Assembly: GCF_900103865.1 (NCBI RefSeq)
Contig: NZ_FNII01000007.1
Coordinates: 186,001-250,000 of the forward strand
DNA: 64,000 nt
Direction of reading: 5' to 3'
Origin: Vreelandella arcis
GTDB taxonomy: Bacteria > Pseudomonadota > Gammaproteobacteria > Pseudomonadales > Halomonadaceae
The position numbers and the translations under genes were made by a program. Position 1 is the stretch's first letter, and each line of letters starts with the position of its first letter. This document shows positions 26,879 through 35,480 of this stretch, one piece after another. Under the pieces are notes generated by a model that worked only from the letters and a program-made list of their open reading frames with translations, ran no database searches and was not told the origin of the DNA.

Positions 26879-28111
26879 TCACTCGTCGTTATCGAGCAGG
26901 TGGCAGGTGCTGTCTTCCAACGGCTGGAAGGCCTCTTCACCGGGGATGGTGGTGACCAGGCGCAGATAGTCGTAGTCGTACTCGGACTCATCGGGTGCCT
27001 TGACTTCCCACAGGTACTGGTCGTGAACCATCCGGCCATTCGGGCGGATGTGGCCGCCTTTGGCGAAGAAGTCGTTGATTTCCAATTCGCGCATCTGCTT
27101 GGAAACGGCATCCGGGTCATCGCTGCCGGCGGCCTCTATAGCGTTGAGGTAGTGCATGGTGGAGGAATAGTTACCGGCCTGTGCCATGTTGGGCATACGT
27201 CCGGTGCGCTCGTAGAAGCGCTCTGAGAACTCACGTGTCTCCTCGTTGGCATCCCAGTAGAAGGCATTGGTCAGCAGCAGACCCTGGGCGGTCTCCAGGC
27301 CGAGGCTTTCAATGTCGTCGTACCACAGCAGCAGCGCGGCCGGACGTTGATCTGGTGAAACACCAAACTCGGATAGCGCATTGATAGCGTTGATGGCATC
27401 GGCGCCAGTGGAGGCAATGCCGATGATCTCAGCCCCCGAGGCTTGGGCCTGCAAGGCATAGGACGAGAAGTCGGTAGTATTCAACGGATGGCGAGCGGCA
27501 CCCAGCACTTCGCCACCAGCTTCACGCACTACTTCTGAGACCTGCTCTTCCAAGCCAACGCCGAAAGCAAAATCAACGGTCAGGAAAAACCAGGTGTCGC
27601 CACCGTCCTCGACGATCGACTTGCCGGTGCCGTGGGCCAGCGAGTGGGCATCGTAGGTATAGTGGGTCACGTAGGGCGAGCAGTACTCGTTGGTTAGCCC
27701 AATATTGGAAGACGAGTTGACGATGGCATGGCGCTGGCGTTCATCAGCGACCGCGGCCACCGCCAAGGCGACCCCGGAATTGGACAGGTCATTGATCATG
27801 TCGACCCCTTCGCTGTCGTACCATTCCCGGGCGCGGCTGGCACCGGTATCGGCGCGATTGCGATGATCACCGTAGGTGACTTCAATAGGCACGCCACCGA
27901 CCTCGCCGCCGAAATCTTCGACCGCCATGCGTACCGCCTCGACCGCCGCTTCGCCCGAGAGATCTGTATAGATACCGGACATATCGGTCAGCACGCCGAT
28001 TCGCACTACGTCGTCGGAAAAACCATTGCTTGCCATGGCACTGCAAGCGGTACCCATGGCAAGTGCTGCGGACGATAAAGCGATGGCTTTGATGGGGGAC
28101 TTGGCTGACAT
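26879..28111 (-). CDS. Branched-chain-type ABC transporter substrate-binding protein, system B
   Basis: The 410-residue protein has a signal peptide (MSAKSPIKAIALSSAALAMGTACSAMA) and the periplasmic binding body VVRIGVLTDMSGIYTDLSGEAAVEAVRMAVEDFGGEVGGVPIEVTYGDHRNRADTGAS, with YVTHYTYDAHSLAHGTGKSIVEDGGDTWFFLTVDFAFG. The latter pattern resembles binding proteins for aromatic or organic acids more than leucine, but this is an impression only. A GGAGATTA site precedes the ATG. It is the first gene after the divergent AraC gene, so its promoter should lie in 28112-28226. Confidence 0.92.
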   Translation of the reverse strand: MSAKSPIKAIALSSAALAMGTACSAMASNGFSDDVVRIGVLTDMSGIYTDLSGEAAVEAVRMAVEDFGGEVGGVPIEVTYGDHRNRADTGASRAREWYDSEGVDMINDLSNSGVALAVAAVADERQRHAIVNSSSNIGLTNEYCSPYVTHYTYDAHSLAHGTGKSIVEDGGDTWFFLTVDFAFGVGLEEQVSEVVREAGGEVLGAARHPLNTTDFSSYALQAQASGAEIIGIASTGADAINAINALSEFGVSPDQRPAALLLWYDDIESLGLETAQGLLLTNAFYWDANEETREFSERFYERTGRMPNMAQAGNYSSTMHYLNAIEAAGSDDPDAVSKQMRELEINDFFAKGGHIRPNGRMVHDQYLWEVKAPDESEYDYDYLRLVTTIPGEEAFQPLEDSTCHLLDNDE

Positions 28112-28226
28112 ATTAATCTCCTATGCTCGTTTAGAGCTGTTGTTATAGTTGGAGTTGTAAGAACGCTTTGTTATGTGTTGTCGAGTGTTGCTGTTATAAG
28201 TAAGGGCTAAAAAGAGTGATTCCGCC
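28112..28226. promoter_or_regulatory. Divergent promoter region, AraC regulator / transporter-B operon
   Basis: This 115-bp AT-rich gap holds two loosely repeated stretches, GTTGTTATA near 28139 and TTGCTGTTATAA near 28188. They are possible direct-repeat binding sites for the AraC protein encoded on the right. No clear -35/-10 pair is called. Confidence 0.35.
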
Positions 28227-29072
28227 ATGTCGTCAGAACACGACTACCTGTCTGAAACCCACATTGTGGGCGACGATACTCAACAATGGATCGTGCGCGT
28301 AGACGATTGCCAAGCGCTGCGCGAACGACATATCTCCCACGTTGGCGTGGGGGATGCCGCTGTGCCCTATCGCATTGTGCGTACACGGCTCAGCGGTGCT
28401 TATATTCACGGCTCGTTGGGCGGCGAGGGGCGCATGCTGCTCGATGGAGGCTGGTGCACCATGCGCCGTAACATGACGTCCTTCGCTCCGGCGCATGGTC
28501 TGCACGCCTTTCATGCCGTGCCGGGCAGTCGTTGGCAATACTGCTGGGTGCGCTATCTGCCCAGTGCGCCGCGCTCGGTGGTGGGTACCATCGCGCCGAT
28601 CATGCAACACTTCGACCCCGAGCCGTTGAAACACGCCATTCTGGGGCTCTACAGCGAGGTGTTTAGCGGTCAGGGCGATGCTGCCAGCTGCGCGATGTGG
28701 GGCGATACCATCGAGCGCTATATCGCGCGCTTCGCCGATCCCTGGCGTCGCGATACGCGTATCGTCGCGGTGTTTGACGCGGTGATTCCCACCTTGGAAA
28801 AGCACTGGACCATCGAGGAAATGGCCGAGATTGCCCACGTCAGTAGCGAGCATCTGCGCCGTATTAGCCGCAAGGTATTCGGCCGTAGCCCCATGCAGCA
28901 GTTGACCCAACTGCGCATGCAGCACGCTGCCCACCTATTGGCTACCAGCAGCCTGCCGGTGGAAGAGATTGCCGTGCGGGTCGGCTACCAGAGCCCGTTC
29001 GCTTTCTCCAAAACCTTCAAGCGTATGAAAGGCGTCTCGCCGTCGCACTTTCGCCATCATTCTCGTGAATAA
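28227..29072 (+). CDS. AraC family transcriptional regulator of the transport/Tm-1-like island
   Basis: The 281-residue protein has an N-terminal cupin-like sensing region (GEGRMLLDGGWCTMRRNMTSFAPAHGLHAFHAVPGSRWQYCWVRYLP) and two C-terminal helix-turn-helix motifs (WTIEEMAEIAHVSSEHLRRISRKVFG; LPVEEIAVRVGYQSPFAFSKTFKRMKG). It is the only plus-strand gene in the 16.9-30.6 kb island, divergent from the binding-protein gene and convergent with livF (19 bp between stops). It is the probable ligand-responsive activator of the island. Confidence 0.9.
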   Translation: MSSEHDYLSETHIVGDDTQQWIVRVDDCQALRERHISHVGVGDAAVPYRIVRTRLSGAYIHGSLGGEGRMLLDGGWCTMRRNMTSFAPAHGLHAFHAVPGSRWQYCWVRYLPSAPRSVVGTIAPIMQHFDPEPLKHAILGLYSEVFSGQGDAASCAMWGDTIERYIARFADPWRRDTRIVAVFDAVIPTLEKHWTIEEMAEIAHVSSEHLRRISRKVFGRSPMQQLTQLRMQHAAHLLATSSLPVEEIAVRVGYQSPFAFSKTFKRMKGVSPSHFRHHSRE

Positions 29073-29091
29073 CACTAGGTTAGATGGCAGC

Positions 29092-29820
29092 TTAAACGCC
29101 GAGGCGAGCCAGTAAGGCATCGGCGTTCTGCTCGATGCTTTCCCGGTCATACCGGTCGACCACCTGGCCATGGTCGACCAGATAATGATGATCGGCCACT
29201 GACATCGCAAAGCGCAGGTTCTGCTCCACCAGCAGGATGGTATAACCCTGTGCTTTGAGGTGAAGAATAGTGTCGCCAATTTGCTCGACGATCGCCGGGG
29301 CCAGGCCCTCGGTGGGCTCATCGAGCAGCAGTAGCCGAGCGCCGGTGCGCAGGATGCGGCCAATCGCCAACATCTGCTGCTCACCGCCGGAGAGTTTGGA
29401 GCCGGGGCTGTGCAAACGTTCGCGTAGGTTGGGAAACAGCTCAAGAATTTGGTCGGTGGTAAGACCGTTTGAATTGATGCGCCGTGGCAGTTCAATGTTT
29501 TCTCGCACGTCCAGAGTGGCGTAGATGCCCCGATCCTCGGGGCAGAACGCCACGCCCTGGCGGGCAATCTGGAAGGGGCGTTGGGTGATAGTCTCAACGC
29601 CCTGCACGGTAATGCTGCCCTGGCGGCGTGGCACGATGCCCATTATCGACTTCAGAGTGGTGGATTTACCGGCACCATTGCGCCCCAGTAAGGTCACTAC
29701 CTGGCCTTCGGGCACATCAAAATCAATACCGTGGAGCACGTGACTCTCGCCATACCAGGCGTTAAGGCCTTGAATACTAAGCATCGGTGATGCGTATTGT
29801 TCGAGGGCTTGCTCAGCCAT
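29092..29820 (-). CDS. Branched-chain-type ABC transporter ATP-binding protein (LivF-like), system B
   Basis: The 242-residue ATPase has Walker A GRNGAGKST, signature LSGGEQQMLAIGRIL and Walker B LLLLDEPTEGLAPAIVEQIGD. Its start overlaps the LivG-like stop by 8 bp (29813-29820) and has a GGAGGGG site. Since no permease genes adjoin this pair except the system-B genes beyond the AraC gene, it presumably serves system B. Confidence 0.93.
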   Translation of the reverse strand: MAEQALEQYASPMLSIQGLNAWYGESHVLHGIDFDVPEGQVVTLLGRNGAGKSTTLKSIMGIVPRRQGSITVQGVETITQRPFQIARQGVAFCPEDRGIYATLDVRENIELPRRINSNGLTTDQILELFPNLRERLHSPGSKLSGGEQQMLAIGRILRTGARLLLLDEPTEGLAPAIVEQIGDTILHLKAQGYTILLVEQNLRFAMSVADHHYLVDHGQVVDRYDRESIEQNADALLARLGV

Positions 29821-30568
29821 GGGTAGCCCCTCCGATATAGGATTCGATGACCCGTGGATCGTTGGACACCGTGGCGTAGTCGCCTTCCACCAGTACCTCG
29901 CCGCGTGCTAGTACGGTGATGCGGTCGCACAGCTCAGCCACCACGCCAAGGTTATGTTCCACCATCAATACGGTGCGTCCGGCGGCAACGCGGCGAATTA
30001 AGTCAGCTGTCCGGCTGACGTCTTCGGTGCCCATCCCAGCGAGGGGTTCGTCAAGCAGCATCACTTGTGGGTCCAGCGCCAGGGTGGTGGCAAGTTCTAA
30101 CGCGCGCTTGCGACCATAGGGTAGTTCTGCGGCGGGGGTGTCAATCGCATCGCTTAGGCCAACATCGTCGAGTAGTTGCTCAGCTCGCTGGCGCTGGTGG
30201 TCGAGGCGTCGATGCGAGGCCCAGAAGTCGTAAGACTCACCGCGCTGGCGCTGCAGGGCCAGTTTGACGTTCTCCAGTGCTGTTAGTCGGCCGAACACTG
30301 CCGAGATCTGGAACGAGCGCACCAGGCCCAGGCGGGCGATCTGATCCGATTTAAGAGAAGTGATATCGCGTCCCTTGAACAGGATGCGGCCGCTGGTGGG
30401 GCGCAAAAACTTGGTGAGTAGATTGAAGCAGGTGGTTTTGCCAGCGCCGTTGGCGCCGATCATGGCGTGAATAGTGCCTGGCAGCACCTGAAGTGATATG
30501 TCGTTGACCGCCCTGAACCCTTTGAAGCTTTTGGTCAGGCCGGTGGTCTCGATAATAGCCTCTGGCAT
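29813..30568 (-). CDS. Branched-chain-type ABC transporter ATP-binding protein (LivG-like), system B
   Basis: The 251-residue ATPase has Walker A GANGAGKTT, signature variant LPYGRKRALELA and Walker B VMLLDEPLAGMGTEDV, and the LivG-type loop LVRSFQISAVFGRLTALENVKLALQ. I start at ATG 30568, which has a GGAGAAG site; the frame reaches 30613 without one. It heads the livGF pair, whose promoter should lie in 30569-30940. Confidence 0.92.
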   Translation of the reverse strand: MPEAIIETTGLTKSFKGFRAVNDISLQVLPGTIHAMIGANGAGKTTCFNLLTKFLRPTSGRILFKGRDITSLKSDQIARLGLVRSFQISAVFGRLTALENVKLALQRQRGESYDFWASHRRLDHQRQRAEQLLDDVGLSDAIDTPAAELPYGRKRALELATTLALDPQVMLLDEPLAGMGTEDVSRTADLIRRVAAGRTVLMVEHNLGVVAELCDRITVLARGEVLVEGDYATVSNDPRVIESYIGGATHG

Positions 30569-30941
30569 CGCAGGCTTCTCCGTTTTTTTATCGTTATTGG
30601 TGCGTATCAGCAACCCGGCAGCATTACCGAGCCGTATTGCCGAGCTATTCAGTTATGGTGCATCAATACACTGAATGCCATGACCACAGCGCACGACAGG
30701 CTATCTGAAACCCACATTGATACTACCAGGTTGATTACTGATTAAGTTTTAACTTATTGAAAAATAGGCTGATTTTAACAAGCACTTGGCTGTAAGCAGA
30801 CGCCGATATAATTGATTCAAGAAGCGGGCTAGGCTGTTGGGTATAGACTGGGTGGAGTAAAGGGGCAGAGGATCATTTGGAGGGATAAATACGCGATGGG
30901 CAAAGCAAGGGTAATGCCTAGTTAAGCCAACAGAAACACAA
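30569..30941. other. Intergenic stretch upstream of the system-B livGF pair
   Basis: No convincing gene is visible. The middle, about 30720-30830, is AT-rich and could carry the minus-strand promoter of the livGF pair, but I call no specific box. The right end borders the terminator of the phosphodiesterase gene. Confidence 0.4.
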
Positions 30942-30961
30942 CACCCGGCCGTGGCCGGGTG
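30942..30961 (-). terminator. Terminator of the glycerophosphodiester phosphodiesterase gene
   Basis: CACCCGGCC and GGCCGGGTG form a perfect 9-bp stem with a 2-nt centre, 21 bp past the minus-strand stop codon. On the minus strand it is followed by TTGTGTTT, a fair T-rich tract. Confidence 0.75.
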
Positions 30962-30982
30962 CGATCGAGCGTGAAGCCGTGA

Positions 30983-31918
30983 TTAGTCGACAAGCTCCAG
31001 TAGGCGGTCGGGATAGTTGGTAAACAAACCGTTGGCGCCCATGTCCATCAAACGCTCCATTTCTTCGGTTTCGTTGATGGTATAAACATGCACCGGCAGG
31101 CCGTTTTCCTGTGCCTGACTGATAAAGTCGGCGTCAATGACCTGCCGACCGTCATAAATATAGTTGGTGCCAATGCCCACGGCGTAGTCGGCGACTGCCT
31201 GGAAGTCTTCATCGGTAATCTCAGAGGGCCCCGGCGTTACGTCCGTCCATTCCACCAGTTTCGAATTGTCTTCTTCGCTGGGGTAGTACCACACTAGCTG
31301 GATCAGCGGCACGTCGTCGTTAAGTTCCTGCACTTTCAACAGGCTATCCTGCTCGAAGGACTGCACCAGGACGCGACCGTTCTCGATCATGTCGTGCTCT
31401 TCCAGCTTTTCCACCAGGGCTTCTTCCAGGCCCGGGTTTAGCTGCGGCGACTTGGTCTCGATGTAGTAGCGGGCATCGTGACCAAAGTGCTCGAACAGCT
31501 CATCCAGGGTGAGCATCTGCGCCCCAGCAAAGTCATCGCTGGCGCTATCGGGGTTTGCCTCGTTGAACCAGGTGCCGGTATCCAGCGCTTTCAACTCTTC
31601 CAGGGTGTAGTCGTTGATCGCGCCTTCGCCGTCACTGGTGCGGTCGATGGTGTCATCATGAAACACCACCACTTCACCATCGGACGATAGCTGGGCGTCC
31701 AGCTCCAGGTAATCGACGTTCCACTCATGGGCCATCTCAAAGGCCGCCATGGTGCTCTCCGGCGCGTGGCCGCTGGCGCCCCGGTGGGCGATGACTTGAA
31801 ATTCTTCAAGATCTTTTAGCTGCTGCTCCAGTGGTGACATCTCTGCCAGCGCAGTAGTGCTGGCAGCACCAGCGAAAAGACCCAGTGACATTGCTGTGAA
31901 TAGAGAATGACGTTGCAT
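30983..31918 (-). CDS. Periplasmic glycerophosphodiester phosphodiesterase
   Basis: The 311-residue protein has a signal peptide (MQRHSLFTAMSLGLFAGAASTTALA) and the GDPD barrel: FQVIAHRGASGHAPESTMAAFEMAHEWNVDYLELDAQLSSDGEVVVFHDDTIDRTSDGEG. This contains the catalytic HRG...ENT-like, E-x-D and HD motifs. A late GANGLFTNYPDRLLELVD is typical. It hydrolyses glycerophosphodiesters to glycerol-3-phosphate and an alcohol such as choline, which fits the BetA-like/BCCT genes 2-5 kb away (inference). AAAGGAG precedes the ATG. It stands alone with its own terminator. Confidence 0.92.
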   Translation of the reverse strand: MQRHSLFTAMSLGLFAGAASTTALAEMSPLEQQLKDLEEFQVIAHRGASGHAPESTMAAFEMAHEWNVDYLELDAQLSSDGEVVVFHDDTIDRTSDGEGAINDYTLEELKALDTGTWFNEANPDSASDDFAGAQMLTLDELFEHFGHDARYYIETKSPQLNPGLEEALVEKLEEHDMIENGRVLVQSFEQDSLLKVQELNDDVPLIQLVWYYPSEEDNSKLVEWTDVTPGPSEITDEDFQAVADYAVGIGTNYIYDGRQVIDADFISQAQENGLPVHVYTINETEEMERLMDMGANGLFTNYPDRLLELVD

Positions 31919-32129
31919 GGTAACTCCTTTATTTGAATGTCCGTTTAATAACCCTACCCGGTTTGAGAGGGTATTCCAAATGACGAACAGACAGCATAGT
32001 CGTGGGTGAGCCGGTTAGCGCACTTACTTGGCTTATATTGTGAGCCTTTAGTGCTCTAGGCGATCCTGCAACTGCTAGTCTTGTGATGTTGTTAAGTCAT
32101 CTAATCTACTGAGCAAATTGATATTCATT
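31919..32129. promoter_or_regulatory. Divergent promoter region, phosphodiesterase / sugar dehydrogenase
   Basis: About 210 bp separate the two divergent starts. The sequence is moderately AT-rich, with no strong dyad seen. Promoters for both genes must lie here; no boxes are assigned. Confidence 0.35.
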
Positions 32130-33740
32130 ATGAGCAAAAATCCCCGTTGGCCAGCTACCATCACTTACTTTGTTGTTGCGCTTTTGATCGGCGTGGGGCT
32201 GGGTAGCGTGGTGCAAACACAGTTTAATCTTGCCGCGTTGCAAGCCATGGGCGTTGAGATACCGATTGAGGTGAGGTTGACCACAACGTTGCAAGACTTG
32301 GCTAACTTCGCGCCGCTTTATGCGGTGCTGTTCTCGGTGGGTTTTGTGGTATCGCAAACGGCGGCGGTGCTGCTTTCCCGCTGGCTTGGGGGCAGGTTTC
32401 AAGCGATGTTATGCACAGGCGGTGCGGTCGTGGGGCTGTGGGCGACGCTATGGCTGGTCAATACCTTGGCTCCACCACCTACCTTGATTGCTGCTACGCG
32501 CGGCATCGCCGGGCTTGCCGCCATGCTGGCAACGGCAGGGATAGCAGGCTGGTTGTTTGCGCGGCTGCGCCAGCGGGCCGCAAACGCTAAACGCCCGCGC
32601 GGGTTTTCCGGCATGGCGGTTGTGCTGGGCGTTGGGTGCCTGGCCGCCGCGCCGGCTGTCGTTACCCAGCCAGCGCAGGCCCAGGAAGCACAGGCCGAAC
32701 GCGCTTATCAAGTCGATGCCCTCGCCGAGGGGCTGGAGCATCCCTGGTCGCTGGCCTTTCTGCCGGACGGGCGCATGCTGATCACCGAACGCCCCGGGCG
32801 GCTGCGGCTGTTAAGCGCCGAAGGCGACACGCTTGAGGCATCGCTCGGCGGCGTGCCCGAGGTGTTTGCCTCGGGCCAGGCGGGGCTTTTCGATGTGCTG
32901 CTCTCGCCCCAGTTTGAGGACGACCGGCAGCTGTATCTCAGCTATGCCTGCGGCAGCATTGACGCCAATCATACCTGCCTGGCGAAAGGCACGCTGGCGG
33001 ACAACGGCCTGGAAGACGTCAGCGAAATCTTTCGCGCCCAGCCCGCCAAGCAGGGCGCTGCCCACTTCGGCGGGCGTTTGGCCTGGCTGCCGGACGACAC
33101 CCTGATTCTTACCCTGGGCGATGGCTTTGACTACCGCGAACAGGCGCAACAGCTGGAAAGCCACATCGGCAGTATTATGCGCCTGAACCCCGACGGCAGC
33201 GTGCCGGATGACAACCCCTTTGTGGATCGCGACGACGCCCGGCCGGAAATCTACAGCTACGGCCACCGCAATGTTCAGGGGCTGGTCTTTGACGCCGACA
33301 ATCAACGGCTGATCGCCCACGAACACGGCCCGCGCGGCGGCGATGAAATCAATATCATCGAAGCGGGCAATAACTACGGCTGGCCAATCGCCACCGGCGG
33401 TGTGGATTACACTGGCGCCCTGGTCACGCCATTCGAGGAGTACCCCGGCACTGAGCCGCCGCGACTGGAGTGGACGCCTTCCATTGCGCCCTCGGGCATG
33501 GCGCGCTACACCGGTGATCTGTTTCCAGCGTGGCAGGGCGACCTGCTCGTTGGCGCGCTGGTCAATAAAGAGGTTCGCCGCGTGCGCCTCTCGAGCGATG
33601 GCACCGCCGAGGACGTAGAAGGTCTGTTTGGGGAACTGGAAGAACGCATTCGGGATGTACGCGTAGGCCCGGACGGGGCGGTTTATCTACTCACCGATAG
33701 CGCTGATGGCAGGGTGCTGCGGGTAACGCCTGCCGAATAG
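32130..33740 (+). CDS. PQQ-dependent sugar dehydrogenase-like protein with N-terminal membrane domain
   Basis: The 536-residue protein has about four to five hydrophobic segments in its first 185 residues (ITYFVVALLIGVGLGSVV; APLYAVLFSVGFVVSQTAAVLL; CTGGAVVGLWATLWLVNTL; GIAGLAAMLATAGIAGWLF; VVLGVGCLAAAPAVV). A soluble beta-propeller follows, with the GSDH/YliI signature: LEHPWSLAFLPDGRMLITERPGRLRLL, GAAHFGGRLAWLPDDTLILTLGDG and PEIYSYGHRNVQGLVFD. Usual YliI-type proteins have only a signal peptide, so the membrane part is an extra. PQQ genes are not in the window. Start at ATG 32130 is preferred to a TTG four codons upstream. Confidence 0.85.
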   Translation: MSKNPRWPATITYFVVALLIGVGLGSVVQTQFNLAALQAMGVEIPIEVRLTTTLQDLANFAPLYAVLFSVGFVVSQTAAVLLSRWLGGRFQAMLCTGGAVVGLWATLWLVNTLAPPPTLIAATRGIAGLAAMLATAGIAGWLFARLRQRAANAKRPRGFSGMAVVLGVGCLAAAPAVVTQPAQAQEAQAERAYQVDALAEGLEHPWSLAFLPDGRMLITERPGRLRLLSAEGDTLEASLGGVPEVFASGQAGLFDVLLSPQFEDDRQLYLSYACGSIDANHTCLAKGTLADNGLEDVSEIFRAQPAKQGAAHFGGRLAWLPDDTLILTLGDGFDYREQAQQLESHIGSIMRLNPDGSVPDDNPFVDRDDARPEIYSYGHRNVQGLVFDADNQRLIAHEHGPRGGDEINIIEAGNNYGWPIATGGVDYTGALVTPFEEYPGTEPPRLEWTPSIAPSGMARYTGDLFPAWQGDLLVGALVNKEVRRVRLSSDGTAEDVEGLFGELEERIRDVRVGPDGAVYLLTDSADGRVLRVTPAE

Positions 33741-33759
33741 GTAACCGCAGGCGTTATCC
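33721..33759 (+). terminator. Hairpin overlapping the sugar dehydrogenase stop codon
   Basis: GGGTAACGCCTGC (33721-33733) and GCAGGCGTTATCC (33747-33759) pair over 13 bp with one wobble; the loop contains the stop codon. A weak T-rich stretch (TATTTTT) follows about 12 bp later. It may serve both convergent genes. Confidence 0.6.
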
Positions 33760-33768
33760 GTCCGAGTT

Positions 33769-35460
33769 CTATATTTTTGCCGGGGAGGCTAGTCTCTGCT
33801 GATCCTCCCACCCGTCGGCGAAATATACCTTCGCTTGTGAGGGGGGAAGGAGCTCCCGGCCCAGGATATGATCCGCCGCCTTTTCGGCGATCATGATCGT
33901 GGGGGCGTTGATATTGCCATTGGTGACCGTCGGCATGATGGACGAATCCACGACGCGCAGATGGTTCACGCCGCGCACACGGCACTCCGTGTCCACCACC
34001 GCCATGTCATCTTCCCCCATGCGGCACGTACCGCAGGGGTGGTAGGCGGTCTCGGCGGTTTTGGCGAGCCAATCGTCGATTTCGTCATCGGTCTGCACGT
34101 TCTTTCCCGGAGAGACTTCTTCGCCGCGGAAGGGATCGAAAGCGGATTGCTCGAAGAGCTCGCGGGTAAGGCGTAACCCGTCCCGGTAGGCCTGTTTGTC
34201 GGCTTCCTCGGCAAGATAATTGAACAGCATCCGAGGTGGGTCGGCCGGGTCTGCGGAACGCAGCCAGACACGGCCACGGCTTTGGGGTTTGTTGTGGCCC
34301 AGGTGCGCCTGGAAGCCGTGCCCCTTAACCGCGCTGGAGCCGTCATAGGCAATGGCGCCAGCGAGAAAATGATACTGCAGGTCAGGCCACTTCAGACCGG
34401 CCCGGCTGCGGATATAGCCGTTGGATTCGAACTGGTTGCTCGCTCCCAGCCCTGTTTTGGTGAGTAGCCACCGGGCACCGATCCAGCCCTGGGCGACGGG
34501 GTTAAGCCAGCCGTTGAGCGTGATCTTTTGCGTGCAGCGCCGCTGAACCCAGACTTCGAGATGGTCCTGGAGGTTCTCGCCGACACCGGGCAGATCCTGC
34601 ACCACGTCAATACCGTGCTCACGCAGTTGCGCCGCCGGGCCGATGCCGGAGAGCATCAGCAGCTTAGGCGAGTTGAAGGCACTGGCCGAGACGATGACTT
34701 CCTTACGCGCGCGAACCCGCACTGTCTGGTCGCGTTGCTGATACTCCACGCCGACAGCGGTCTGGCCGTCCATGATCACGCGTTGGGTCAACGCATGCAT
34801 TTCCAGGTGGAGGTTGTCGCGCTTGAGCGCGGGCTTGAGGTACGCATTCGCTGTCGATGCGCGCACGCCGTTGCGTACGGTCATGTCCATGCGGCAGAAA
34901 CCTTCCTGACGGTAGCCATTGTAGTCATCGGTCTTGCCGTAACCTGCCTGTTCCCCCGCTTCGATAAACGCGCGGTAAAGCGGGTTGCGCATATTGTTGC
35001 CGTTGGAAATACCCACCGGGCCGCCGGTACTTCGGTAGTCATCGGCACCGTAGATGCAGTCCTCGGCCCGTTTGAAATAGGGCAAGACATCGGCGTAGCT
35101 CCAGCCTCGTGCGCCGAGCTCGGCCCATTCATCGAAATCGCCTGCGCAGCCGCGAACATACGCCATGCCGTTGATCGACGAGGAGCCGCCGATCACCTTA
35201 CCCCGCGCCTGATGGAGAGAGCGGTGGTTCAGCCCAGGCTCCTCTTCGGTGTACAGGCCCCAGTCGAAGCGCGGCTTATTCAGTGGAATGGAAAAGGCGA
35301 TTGGCATCTGGATAAAAACGGAATTGTCCTTGCCACCGTATTCCAGTACCAATACCTGATGATCACCGTCTTCGCTCAACCGGTCTGCCAGCACGGAGCC
35401 GGCTGAGCCGGCACCCACGATGACGTAATCGAATTCCCGATCGAAGTCTTGTGCGCTCAT
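33769..35460 (-). CDS. GMC oxidoreductase, choline dehydrogenase (BetA)-like
   Basis: The 563-residue protein has the FAD-binding YVIVGAGSAGSVLADRLSE, GMC signature 1 ARGKVIGGSSSINGMAYVRG, signature 2 in SAFNSPKLLMLSGIG and the catalytic His region ETAYHPCGTCRMGEDDMAVVD. Similarity to E. coli BetA as I recall it is strong throughout (for example LPGVGENLQDHLE, GASN.FE..G.IRSR). It would oxidise choline toward betaine aldehyde with membrane-linked electron transfer. Neither betB nor betI is adjacent, so this may be an extra copy or act on a related alcohol. It lies 20 bp downstream of the BCCT gene in the same direction. Confidence 0.9.
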   Translation of the reverse strand: MSAQDFDREFDYVIVGAGSAGSVLADRLSEDGDHQVLVLEYGGKDNSVFIQMPIAFSIPLNKPRFDWGLYTEEEPGLNHRSLHQARGKVIGGSSSINGMAYVRGCAGDFDEWAELGARGWSYADVLPYFKRAEDCIYGADDYRSTGGPVGISNGNNMRNPLYRAFIEAGEQAGYGKTDDYNGYRQEGFCRMDMTVRNGVRASTANAYLKPALKRDNLHLEMHALTQRVIMDGQTAVGVEYQQRDQTVRVRARKEVIVSASAFNSPKLLMLSGIGPAAQLREHGIDVVQDLPGVGENLQDHLEVWVQRRCTQKITLNGWLNPVAQGWIGARWLLTKTGLGASNQFESNGYIRSRAGLKWPDLQYHFLAGAIAYDGSSAVKGHGFQAHLGHNKPQSRGRVWLRSADPADPPRMLFNYLAEEADKQAYRDGLRLTRELFEQSAFDPFRGEEVSPGKNVQTDDEIDDWLAKTAETAYHPCGTCRMGEDDMAVVDTECRVRGVNHLRVVDSSIMPTVTNGNINAPTIMIAEKAADHILGRELLPPSQAKVYFADGWEDQQRLASPAKI

Positions 35461-35480
35461 GGTCTGCTCCCTGCTTGGGT

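Noticed and set aside
30569..30941. Small RNA or riboswitch in the 370-bp gap
   Set aside because: No conserved riboswitch core or convincing structured RNA was recognised; only an AT-rich stretch and the neighbouring terminator are visible.
34528..35406. 292-codon plus-strand frame opposite the BetA-like gene
   Set aside because: The GMC oxidoreductase on the minus strand is unambiguous, and the plus-strand translation has no recognisable domain.
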